The notes under the pieces: generated by a model
The model's input: the letters and a program-made list of their open reading frames with translations, nothing else
The model's database searches: none
What the model was told of the DNA's origin: nothing
Source of the DNA: Alphaproteobacteria bacterium
GTDB lineage: Bacteria; Pseudomonadota; Alphaproteobacteria; RF32; CAG-977
Direction: 5' to 3'
Assembly (NCBI GenBank): GCA_017476085.1
Contig: JAFVEJ010000131.1
Location: 1 to 5,396 of the forward strand
Length of the DNA stretch: 5,396 bases
Shown here: piece by piece, positions 1 to 5,396 of the stretch
Position numbering within the stretch: position 1 is the stretch's first letter
How the letters are laid out: each line of letters begins with the position of its first letter
Translations under genes and position numbers: made by a program

Positions 1-2682
1 CAGCATCCAGCTTTCATACAGCGCAACCAGAAACAGATAGCAGAAAATAAGGGCCAGAAAGATCAGAAAGACCGCCAGTCCCGACGCTTCGATTTCCTGC
101 AGACTCAAGCCTGTCCACGCTATGTTGTATCCTTTGGGCAGGTCTGTTTTCGCCGCCCGGATGACCGCGTCGATCGCACTGCCGGAGCTGACACCTTCCG
201 CCGCCTGCGCGATGACGGACGCTTCCGTGTATTGGTTGAAGCGGTAGATGATTTTCGGTGCCATGACCGTGCGGACGGTCGCGAAGCTCTTGACCTGAAT
301 CATCTGTCCCGTCGAAGATTGGACGTACATGTCCTCCAGATTTTTCAGATTTTTACGATAAGGCGCGTCCGCCTGCAAAATCACGCGGTTGACCTGACCG
401 TTTAATGTGATGTTGTTGATGTACGAAGAGCCTAAAGAACTCTGTAACGTTGAAAACAGCGTGCCGACGGGGATTTTGAACGCTTCCAGTTTCGTGCGGT
501 CGATGTCGAGGAAAATGCTTGGCGAATTGACGTCAAACGTTGAAAAAGCGTAGGCGATTTCGGGCAGAGCGTCCAGTTCGGAAAGGAATTTTCCCATAAT
601 TTTGTAGAGGTCTTCCGGCGTTTTCGCGCCGTCCGTCGCCAACAGTTCCAACGACAGCCCGCTGCTTTTGCCGACACCGGGGATTGAGGGCAGGGCGAAA
701 AATTCGATCTGCGCTTCCGTGTCGCCTTCAAAATCTTTCGTCAATTTTTCAAGCAGGGAATTTAAAGATAAATCTTTCGTCGTCCGTTTGCTCCAGTCTT
801 CCAGACCGACCACGCCGAACGCGGTGTTTTCGCCGGAAGCGCTCAGCATACTGTACCCCGCGACGCCGATGAAGTATTTGACGCCTTTTGTTTTCAGGAC
901 TTTTTTCCCGACCTTGTCCAGAAACTCCTGCGTCGTTTTGACGGGCGACGTGCTGGGCAGTTGGAAGTTCGCCAAAATCAGGCCCTGGTCTTCTTCGGGC
1001 AGGAAAGACGTCGCCGTATGCTGAAATCCGAATGCCGCGACCGCCAGAGCGATAATCAGCAAAACCGCCGTCAAAACGGGGCCCGCCGCCAGTTTTCCGA
1101 CGACAAAGCTGTATTTTTCTTTGAAATAATCAATCGTGCGGTTGAAGTATTTGAAAAAGCCTTTCGCTTCCTCCCGCTTGTCGTTTTTCAGAAAGATCGC
1201 GCACAGGGCGGGGCTGAGCGTCAGGGCGTTGAATGCGGAAAATACAACGGACGTCGCGATCGTAACGGCGAATTGCTGATAGATTTTGCCCGTGATGCCC
1301 GCCATCAATCCGACCGGCACGAAAATCGCCAGCAAAACGAACGTGGTCGCGATGACCGCGCTGCCGATCTGCTTCATCGCTTTGATCGACGCGTCAAAGG
1401 AATTGAGCTTTTCCTCCGCCATCAGATATTCCACGCGTTCGACAACGATGATCGCGTCGTCGACGACCAGCCCGATCGCCAGAATCATCGCAAACAGCGT
1501 CAGAATGTTGATGTCGAAGCCCAGCAGGTAAATCACGGCGAATGTCGCGATCAGGGAAACCGGAATCGTAATCAGCGGAATCAACGTCGTTTTGACATTT
1601 TTCAGGAAAACGAACGTTACCAGAACGACAAGGGAAAACGTGATGACCAGCGTTTCGATGATGCTTTCGATGCTGGCTTTGACGAACTTGGTCGAATCAT
1701 AGGCGATTTCAAATTCGATGTCGTCGGGAAAGCCTTCTTTCAGCGACGCCATTTCCTTTTCAACGTTTTTCATAATGGAAAGCGAGTTGGAATTGGGCGT
1801 CTGGCTCAACATCATAATGACGGCGGGCGAATTGTCATACGTCGCGTTCATCGTGTACGTTTCCGCGCCAAGTTCGACGCGGGCGACGTCTTTCAGGCGC
1901 ACGATGCCGCCCGAAGGCGATGTCGCGATGATGATTTCTTCAAAGTCTTTGACGGAATCAAGCAACCCTTTCGCGGTCAGGGAAAGCATCACGGTCGCGC
2001 CGTCGGGCGTCGGGGCGGAAGCGATTTCGCCGATGGACGCCTGCGTGTTCTGCGATTTGACGGCGTTGATGATGTCCGTGTTCGTGATGCCCAGAGCCGA
2101 AGCTTTTTCCGTATTCACCCACAAACGCATACTGTATTTCGGGGAATAGATCGTTACGTCGCCGACGCCTTCGATACGCGCCAGAACGTTTTTGATGTTC
2201 TGATAGGCGAAGTTGCTTAAATACAAATCGGAATAGGAATGTTTCGGCGACCTTAGCGCCAGCATCGCCAACATATTCGCCGTCTGCGTTTTAACGGTCA
2301 GTCCTTCCGCGTTGACGATGGCGGGCAGTTGGGAAGTTACCTGCTGCAAACGGTTTTCGACTTTGACCTGCGCGATGTCGGGATCCGTGCCGATGTTGAA
2401 CGTGATCGTCAGCGTGTATTGCCCCGTGTCCGTCGACGTCGAAGACATATACAGCATATTTTCAACGCCGTTAATCTGGTTTTCGATCGGCACGGCGACC
2501 GTGTCGACCAACACTTTGGCGTTCGCTCCGGGGTAGTTCGCTTCAACGACGATCTGCGGTGGCGTGATGTCGGGATACTGCGATACCGGCAAAACGGCGA
2601 TGGATAACAGTCCCAGAATAATCATAACGATGGAAATGACGCCGGCAAAGCGGGGACGATGAATGAAAAAGGACGAAAACAT
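1..2682 (-). CDS. RND multidrug efflux permease, AcrB/MexB (HAE-1) type, C-terminus cut by window edge
   Basis: Inner-membrane proton-driven pump subunit that takes substrates from the periplasm or outer membrane leaflet and passes them to an outer-membrane channel. The frame is open from the ATG at 2682 to position 1 (894 residues; the family is about 1,030-1,050), so TM11-12, part of TM10 and the stop lie outside. Seen in order: FFIHRP at the N-terminus and first membrane helix (about residues 11-33); first porter half with NYPGA (49-53) and YMSS (78-81); membrane block about 340-500 with the proton-relay pair D408/D409 in GLVVDDA; second periplasmic half from about 560; ALYESW near the visible end. 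The later TM10 lysine is out of view. The start has GGAG nine bases upstream and matches the family N-terminus. It follows the adaptor gene by six bases. Oddities: VVENVER reads VVERVEY (413-419), and the AcrB pocket phenylalanines are mostly replaced. Family assignment is near certain; substrate is unknown. Confidence 0.97.
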   Translation of the reverse strand, partial: MFSSFFIHRPRFAGVISIVMIILGLLSIAVLPVSQYPDITPPQIVVEANYPGANAKVLVDTVAVPIENQINGVENMLYMSSTSTDTGQYTLTITFNIGTDPDIAQVKVENRLQQVTSQLPAIVNAEGLTVKTQTANMLAMLALRSPKHSYSDLYLSNFAYQNIKNVLARIEGVGDVTIYSPKYSMRLWVNTEKASALGITNTDIINAVKSQNTQASIGEIASAPTPDGATVMLSLTAKGLLDSVKDFEEIIIATSPSGGIVRLKDVARVELGAETYTMNATYDNSPAVIMMLSQTPNSNSLSIMKNVEKEMASLKEGFPDDIEFEIAYDSTKFVKASIESIIETLVITFSLVVLVTFVFLKNVKTTLIPLITIPVSLIATFAVIYLLGFDINILTLFAMILAIGLVVDDAIIVVERVEYLMAEEKLNSFDASIKAMKQIGSAVIATTFVLLAIFVPVGLMAGITGKIYQQFAVTIATSVVFSAFNALTLSPALCAIFLKNDKREEAKGFFKYFNRTIDYFKEKYSFVVGKLAAGPVLTAVLLIIALAVAAFGFQHTATSFLPEEDQGLILANFQLPSTSPVKTTQEFLDKVGKKVLKTKGVKYFIGVAGYSMLSASGENTAFGVVGLEDWSKRTTKDLSLNSLLEKLTKDFEGDTEAQIEFFALPSIPGVGKSSGLSLELLATDGAKTPEDLYKIMGKFLSELDALPEIAYAFSTFDVNSPSIFLDIDRTKLEAFKIPVGTLFSTLQSSLGSSYINNITLNGQVNRVILQADAPYRKNLKNLEDMYVQSSTGQMIQVKSFATVRTVMAPKIIYRFNQYTEASVIAQAAEGVSSGSAIDAVIRAAKTDLPKGYNIAWTGLSLQEIEASGLAVFLIFLALIFCYLFLVALYESWML

Positions 2683-2688
2683 GGCGTC

Positions 2689-3861
2689 TTACTCCGCGTT
2701 GTCGGATAAAATGTTCAGCTTGAACGGCTCGTTTTCTTTCAAAGCGGGCGGTCGTCCTTTGACCAGATAGGTTTGCGGCGCGAACGTGTTTTCAACGATA
2801 TAGTTTTCGCCCTGCGTGTCGATGATGTCGATTTTTTGTTCGCGGATCCCGTGCTTGTCCGCCGTCGTGATGAAATCGCCGCCGGGGGTAAGTGTTACCT
2901 GATTTTGGGGCAGGGCGACGACGTTTTTAAACTCCCGTTCCAGAAAAACCGTAACGTAAGCGTTCGGAATCAGGATATTGTCGGGATTGTTAAAATCGAC
3001 ATAGACGGCGACCGAATTTGTTCCTTTATCCAAAGCGTTTTCCGCATATTGATATACGCCTTCGCACGGATAAAATTCCCCGTTCGGCAACTGAAGCCGG
3101 ATGGTGTTTCCTTTCAATAAATCGGACAGGCCGTTTGCCGAAACATTCCGGATATAGTCTTTGTCGGTCAGGGAAAAGACGACCTGAATAGGCGAAACCT
3201 GCAAAATCGTCATCAGCGGTTTTCCCGCGGGGGACACATAGTCGCCTTTACTCGGTTCGACCGTGCCGATCAAACCGGAAATAGGCGCGCGGATAATGGT
3301 ATAGTTATAGTTGACTTCCGCCGAAGCCAGTTTTGCTTCCGCCTGCGCCAAAGCCGCTTTCGCCGACAGAAAGTCTGCTAAAGCCTTGTCGCGGTCGGCT
3401 TGGGCAACGGCGTTTTTTCCGGCGGCTTGGAGACGTTGATAATATGTGTTTGCGTTTTCATAGTTGGCGACGGCTTGCATCACGGCGGCGCGGGCGACTT
3501 TCAAGTCCGCTTTATAGGTGCCTTGATCTAAAATAGCCAATAATTGACCGGCTTTGACGAATTGACCGCTGCGGACGTGAAGGCTTTCGACGAATCCGCT
3601 GATGAACGGCAGGACGGAAACGGAATGGACGGGCGTAACATAGCCGATATAGCGCTTGGACAGTGTTACGTTCTGTGGCGTCAAAGGCAAAACGTCGATT
3701 GAAACGACGGCCGTTTGCGTGGCGGGAGCGATATTTTGCGGATTTTTTTCTTTTTTTAACGAAAAAATTTCGTATCCCAGACCGACAACCAATAAAACCA
3801 GAAAAATGATGATAAGGGAATGTTTTCCCGACGATTTGCGTTCAGCAGTATTGTTTTCCAT
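2689..3861 (-). CDS. RND efflux periplasmic adaptor subunit (membrane fusion protein, AcrA/MexA family)
   Basis: Periplasmic adaptor that joins the RND permease to a TolC-like outer-membrane channel; 390 residues, a usual length. Seen in order: short polar N-terminus; one hydrophobic anchor (about 15-30) with no lipobox cysteine, so an uncleaved membrane anchor rather than a lipoprotein; first lipoyl half (about 78-113, GFVESLHVRSGQFVKAGQ); alanine-rich coiled-coil hairpin (about 114-186); second lipoyl half starting with IIRAPISGLIG (189-199); beta-barrel about 223-310 with FSLTDKDY; membrane-proximal region to about 385. The hairpin tip reads KNAVAQADRDKA (149-160): where AcrA has the channel-contacting Arg, Leu and Ser, my hand alignment gives Gln142, Ala146 and Ala153. 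The start is the only in-frame candidate near a weak GGA site; no ATG, GTG or TTG lies just upstream in frame. It is first of a two-gene operon with the permease. Family is certain; substrate cannot be told. Confidence 0.96.
   Translation of the reverse strand: MENNTAERKSSGKHSLIIIFLVLLVVGLGYEIFSLKKEKNPQNIAPATQTAVVSIDVLPLTPQNVTLSKRYIGYVTPVHSVSVLPFISGFVESLHVRSGQFVKAGQLLAILDQGTYKADLKVARAAVMQAVANYENANTYYQRLQAAGKNAVAQADRDKALADFLSAKAALAQAEAKLASAEVNYNYTIIRAPISGLIGTVEPSKGDYVSPAGKPLMTILQVSPIQVVFSLTDKDYIRNVSANGLSDLLKGNTIRLQLPNGEFYPCEGVYQYAENALDKGTNSVAVYVDFNNPDNILIPNAYVTVFLEREFKNVVALPQNQVTLTPGGDFITTADKHGIREQKIDIIDTQGENYIVENTFAPQTYLVKGRPPALKENEPFKLNILSDNAE
2692..2695 (-). promoter_or_regulatory. Ribosome binding site of the RND permease, inside the adaptor gene
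   Basis: GGAG on the minus strand covers the last codons of the adaptor gene (Ala-Glu-stop) and is nine bases from the permease ATG at 2682. It fixes the permease start and implies translational coupling: ribosomes finishing the adaptor are placed to start the permease. Confidence 0.75.
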
Positions 3862-3964
3862 AGCGCGTTTCCGTTCATAATCAAAAAATAAACGGAAACA
3901 AGCATGGGACGGTGCCGTGCAAAAAGTAAGCTGTGTTTTAGGGGATAAACGGACGGTAAAACGG
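3862..3964. other. Intergenic region between rlmJ and the efflux operon
   Basis: A 103-base gap between two genes on the minus strand. It holds the inverted repeat at 3867-3899 and little else I can support: no convincing terminator after rlmJ and no well-placed sigma-70 promoter for the pump genes. Read-through from rlmJ therefore cannot be excluded, although the gap is long enough for a promoter of its own. Confidence 0.5.
3867..3899. repeat. Perfect 9-bp inverted repeat in front of the efflux operon
   Basis: Arms GTTTCCGTT (3867-3875) and AACGGAAAC (3891-3899) are exact reverse complements separated by 15 AT-rich bases. The arm nearer the gene contains the GGA that serves as the adaptor's weak ribosome site and ends five bases before its ATG. 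It could be a repressor operator or an mRNA hairpin hiding the ribosome site. There is no T-tract after the stem in either direction, so it does not look like an intrinsic terminator. The repeat is seen directly; any role is inference. Confidence 0.6.
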
Positions 3965-4732
3965 TTAGAACCATTCGGAGATTCGGTTCAGTTCATCTTC
4001 ACTTTGATAAGGCGTGTTGACAATGATGACACCGCTGCCGAGCATGCCTTCGCGCGCACCGGAAAAACGGATTTCGCTTTGATAAAACTTGGACAGATCG
4101 ACTTCTTTTAATTTGGAAGCCAAAGACAGATGATAGTCTTCTTTTAAAATCGGATACCATAAAAACAAAACCCCTTCGGCCCATTTTTTATGCAGTTTTA
4201 ATATAAAGTTTGCCGCTTTGTCATATTCGGTTTTAACTTCGTAACTTGGGTCAATAACCAAAATTCCGCGCCGTGGCTGAGGCGGACAGAGCGCTAATCC
4301 GCCTTCGTATCCGTCGCGATGGTGCAGATGCGTGTTCGGATAGCGCATGAATTTATACAAAGCCTGATATTCCTGCGGGTGAAGCTCCATTAAGTGCAGT
4401 GTATCCGTCGGGCGCAGCAGAGCTTCGGCGATAAAGGGGGAGCCCGCATACAAATTCTTTCCGACTTCGGTTTGAACGCGGTGCTGTAATTCAAAATACG
4501 GGTGATTTTGCAATTTTCTGTCTTTGGAAAGTTTCAAGTACCCTTTCGCCGCTTCGCCGGTTTTCAAAGCCTCGTTTGATGTCAGGTCGTAAACGCCCCG
4601 TCCGGCGTGCGTTTCAATATACGTCAAAGGCTTTTCCTTTTGCGTCAAATGTTTCAAAACAACACACAAAGCCGCGTGCTTGTGTACGTCTGCCGCGTTT
4701 CCCGCATGATAAATGTGTTGATATGACAGCAT
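3965..4732 (-). CDS. rlmJ: 23S rRNA (adenine(2030)-N6)-methyltransferase RlmJ
   Basis: Cytoplasmic SAM-dependent enzyme that, in E. coli, methylates N6 of A2030 in 23S rRNA. The 255-residue product (E. coli about 280) matches RlmJ throughout: MLSYQHIYHAGNAADVHKH at the N-terminus; SAM-binding THAGRG (41-46); YAGSPFIAEALLR (95-107); acidic residue E116 in MELHPQE; RDGYEG (139-144); catalytic motif D161-P-S-Y164, where E. coli has DPPY; LWYP (191-194); and a C-terminal GMLGSGVIIVNTPY (229-242). The start at 4732 is chosen over an in-frame ATG at 4762 because the strong AAAAGGAGG site lies seven bases before 4732 and family members begin with this MLSY-type sequence; the longer form would translate the ribosome site itself. 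A perfect TATAAT box lies upstream. It appears to be transcribed alone or to read into the efflux operon. Assignment is very secure. Confidence 0.96.
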   Translation of the reverse strand: MLSYQHIYHAGNAADVHKHAALCVVLKHLTQKEKPLTYIETHAGRGVYDLTSNEALKTGEAAKGYLKLSKDRKLQNHPYFELQHRVQTEVGKNLYAGSPFIAEALLRPTDTLHLMELHPQEYQALYKFMRYPNTHLHHRDGYEGGLALCPPQPRRGILVIDPSYEVKTEYDKAANFILKLHKKWAEGVLFLWYPILKEDYHLSLASKLKEVDLSKFYQSEIRFSGAREGMLGSGVIIVNTPYQSEDELNRISEWF

Positions 4733-4739
4733 TTTGGAA

Positions 4740-4748
4740 CCTCCTTTT
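4740..4748 (-). promoter_or_regulatory. Strong Shine-Dalgarno site of rlmJ
   Basis: AAAAGGAGG on the minus strand ends seven bases before the ATG at 4732. It decides the start: the alternative ATG at 4762 has no such site and would place this motif inside the coding region. Confidence 0.9.
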
Positions 4749-4760
4749 GTAAACGGCGGC

Positions 4761-4789
4761 ATTATAGGCTTAACATGGTAATGATTCTA
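4761..4789 (-). promoter_or_regulatory. Probable sigma-70 promoter of rlmJ
   Basis: The -10 box is a perfect TATAAT on the minus strand (4761-4766). At 17-base spacing the -35 position (4784-4789) reads TAGAAT, a poor match to TTGACA. Transcription would start near 4754, giving a leader of about 22 bases that includes the ribosome site. The good -10, fair position and weak -35 suggest modest or activator-helped expression; not tested. Confidence 0.65.
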
Positions 4790-4816
4790 TTTTTATCTTT
4801 GATAATCACAAAACGC

Positions 4817-4844
4817 TTGATTTTAGTTTGAATTATTACATAAT
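4817..4844 (+). promoter_or_regulatory. Probable sigma-70 promoter of the small unknown gene
   Basis: TTGATT (4817-4822, four of six matches to the -35 consensus) and CATAAT (4839-4844, five of six to the -10 consensus) are 16 bases apart. Transcription would begin near 4851, about 19 bases before the chosen start codon at 4870. This also argues against an earlier TTG start at 4828, which lies inside the promoter. Confidence 0.6.
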
Positions 4845-4858
4845 GTTATTAATCAAAC

Positions 4859-4863
4859 GGGAG
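4859..4863 (+). promoter_or_regulatory. Ribosome binding site fixing the start of the small unknown gene
   Basis: GGGAG is followed by six bases and then the ATG at 4870, a near-ideal spacing. A second ATG at 4864 touches the site directly and is therefore a poor start. Confidence 0.75.
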
Positions 4864-4869
4864 ATGAAT

Positions 4870-5181
4870 ATGCCGGCAAGAAAGAACGTGAAGAAAAAAA
4901 CGGAAACGTTTAACGCGCAGGAAATGAGCGACTATCTGATTTCAACGGTCAGGGAAGTGATCGAAGTGTCCCGCAAACCGACGCCTGTTTTGGATAAGAA
5001 CGGCGCGCCGACCGGAGCGATGGAATATCAATCCGCAACGGTTTTGAAAGCCTGCGAACTGATGGCAAAATTGATGGGGTCAATTAAAGAAACGGATACC
5101 AAAGGCGTTTCCGTTCAAATCGTGTCTTATCGCGATATTGCGGAAACTGAAGAGGCTTCATCTTCTTCGGATGCTTCATGA
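4870..5181 (+). CDS. Small protein of unknown function (103 residues)
   Basis: I do not recognise this protein with confidence. It has a basic N-terminus (lysines and arginines in residues 4-10), a predicted helix about 15-35 (AQEMSDYLISTVREVIEVS), a linker with a likely turn (LDKNGAPTGA, 41-50), a second helix about 54-73 (SATVLKACELMAKLMGSIK), a short strand-like VSVQIVSY (80-87) and an acidic, serine-rich tail (AETEEASSSSDAS). There are no cysteine clusters, membrane segments or signal peptide, so it is probably cytoplasmic. The second helix, with its Ala-Leu-Glu-like spacing ending in LMG, loosely recalls the C-terminal part of phage small terminase or similar DNA-packaging proteins, but this is only a resemblance and no other phage gene is visible. 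Promoter, ribosome site and ordinary codon use support it being a real gene. Its 3' end overlaps the opposing ankyrin gene by 55 bases. Confidence 0.8.
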   Translation: MPARKNVKKKTETFNAQEMSDYLISTVREVIEVSRKPTPVLDKNGAPTGAMEYQSATVLKACELMAKLMGSIKETDTKGVSVQIVSYRDIAETEEASSSSDAS

Positions 5182-5396
5182 TGTTTGTGAAAGAGTGACA
5201 AGACAAGAGAACCCTTGAGTTTAGGGTTGCGTTCGGCATAATCGTATGCCGTGCGTCCGAATACGTCTTGGATGTTTTGATCCGCGCCATAATTCAGCAA
5301 AAGGGAAATGACATCAGGATTGGGATTATATTGAACGGCAAAAAACAATGCCGTTTTGCCGCTGTCCCGAGTTTGCTCGTTAATTTTTGCACCGCC
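5127..5396 (-). CDS. Ankyrin-repeat protein, C-terminal part; N-terminus beyond window
   Basis: The frame is open from the right edge to a TAA at 5127-5129, giving the last 89 residues. Residues about 11-42 form a clear ankyrin repeat: SGKTALFFAVQ, then PDVISLLLNYGADQNIQD (matching the family pattern of G.TPLH.A, a second helix with LLL, and GAD.N..D). The end of the preceding repeat (GAKINEQ) is visible at the edge, and a degenerate capping repeat follows (FGRTAYDYAERN, about 46-57). The tail is charged and then serine-rich (HHEASEEDEASS). Ankyrin arrays mediate protein-protein binding; the partner and location are unknown, and any signal peptide would be outside the window. A TTG at 5346-5348 is only an in-frame codon inside a repeat, not the start. 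The 3' end overlaps the plus-strand small gene by 55 bases. Confidence 0.88.
   Translation of the reverse strand, partial: GGAKINEQTRDSGKTALFFAVQYNPNPDVISLLLNYGADQNIQDVFGRTAYDYAERNPKLKGSLVLSLFHKHHEASEEDEASSVSAISR

Noticed and set aside
961..2220. A 419-codon open frame on the plus strand.
   Set aside because: It lies wholly antisense to the permease. Its translation is abnormally rich in Arg, Asp, Gln and Phe with no recognisable domain, while the minus strand matches AcrB residue by residue. It is a by-product of the permease's codon use.
3874..3901. A possible promoter for the adaptor gene (TTGTTT, 16 bases, TATGAA on the minus strand).
   Set aside because: Both boxes are weak, and transcription would begin only about five bases before the ATG, losing the ribosome site.
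3902..3920. A short stem near the end of rlmJ (GCATGG ... CCGTGC).
   Set aside because: It has a mismatch on the minus strand and is not followed by a proper T-tract, so it is not convincing as the rlmJ terminator.
4733..4762. A ten-residue N-terminal extension of RlmJ from the ATG at 4762.
   Set aside because: It would contain the strong ribosome site, most of it would precede the predicted transcript start near 4754, and family members begin at the MLSY-type sequence.
4828..4869. A TTG start at 4828 extending the small gene by 14 residues.
   Set aside because: The TTG lies between the -35 and -10 boxes and has no ribosome site; the ATG at 4870 has GGGAG at six bases.
5210..5251. Two small inverted repeats (AACCCT/AGGGTT and CGGCAT/ATGCCG) downstream of the small gene.
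   Set aside because: Both fall within the ankyrin coding region, have six-base arms and no T-tract after them; they are likely chance and not terminators.
1..5396. CRISPR arrays, tRNA or rRNA genes, insertion sequences and attachment sites.
   Set aside because: No repeated units at regular spacing, no tRNA-like cloverleaf sequence, no transposase-like protein and no flanking terminal repeats were seen.

Overview
The window looks like a stretch of Gram-negative chromosome, most likely alphaproteobacterial. A tripartite RND efflux pump needs an outer membrane, and the RlmJ protein begins with an MLSYQHIYHAGN-type N-terminus followed by an IETHAGRG motif, which I associate with alphaproteobacterial RlmJ. 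This taxonomic guess comes from remembered family resemblance, not a search. Ankyrin repeats would suit a host-associated lineage but do not prove one.

Layout: (1) Positions 1-2682, minus strand: most of an AcrB/MexB-type RND permease, 894 residues visible. Its C-terminus (about the last 140-150 residues) lies beyond the left edge. I read this frame codon by codon over most of its length and found no stop or frameshift. (2) 2689-3861, minus: its periplasmic adaptor (AcrA/MexA-type membrane fusion protein), six bases upstream of the permease. The permease ribosome site lies in the adaptor's last codons, so the two form a tightly coupled operon. (3) 3862-3964: a 103-base gap with a perfect 9-bp inverted repeat directly in front of the adaptor start. 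(4) 3965-4732, minus: rlmJ, a 23S rRNA adenine-N6 methyltransferase, with a strong ribosome site and a perfect TATAAT box. (5) 4733-4869: an AT-rich divergent promoter region. (6) 4870-5181, plus: a 103-residue protein of unknown function. (7) 5127-5396, minus: the C-terminal 89 residues of an ankyrin-repeat protein, running off the right edge and overlapping the previous gene tail-to-tail by 55 bases.

How the genes fit together: the adaptor and permease make two of the three parts of an efflux pump. Neither an outer-membrane channel gene nor a dedicated regulator is visible; the channel gene could follow the permease beyond position 1. rlmJ is a housekeeping gene on the same strand upstream, with no sign of a functional link to the pump. 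The small gene and the ankyrin gene are a separate, convergent pair.

I do not see a clearly new multi-gene system. The points most worth a second look are the unusual drug-pocket residues of the pump, the inverted repeat over the adaptor's ribosome site, and the unidentified small gene overlapping the ankyrin gene.
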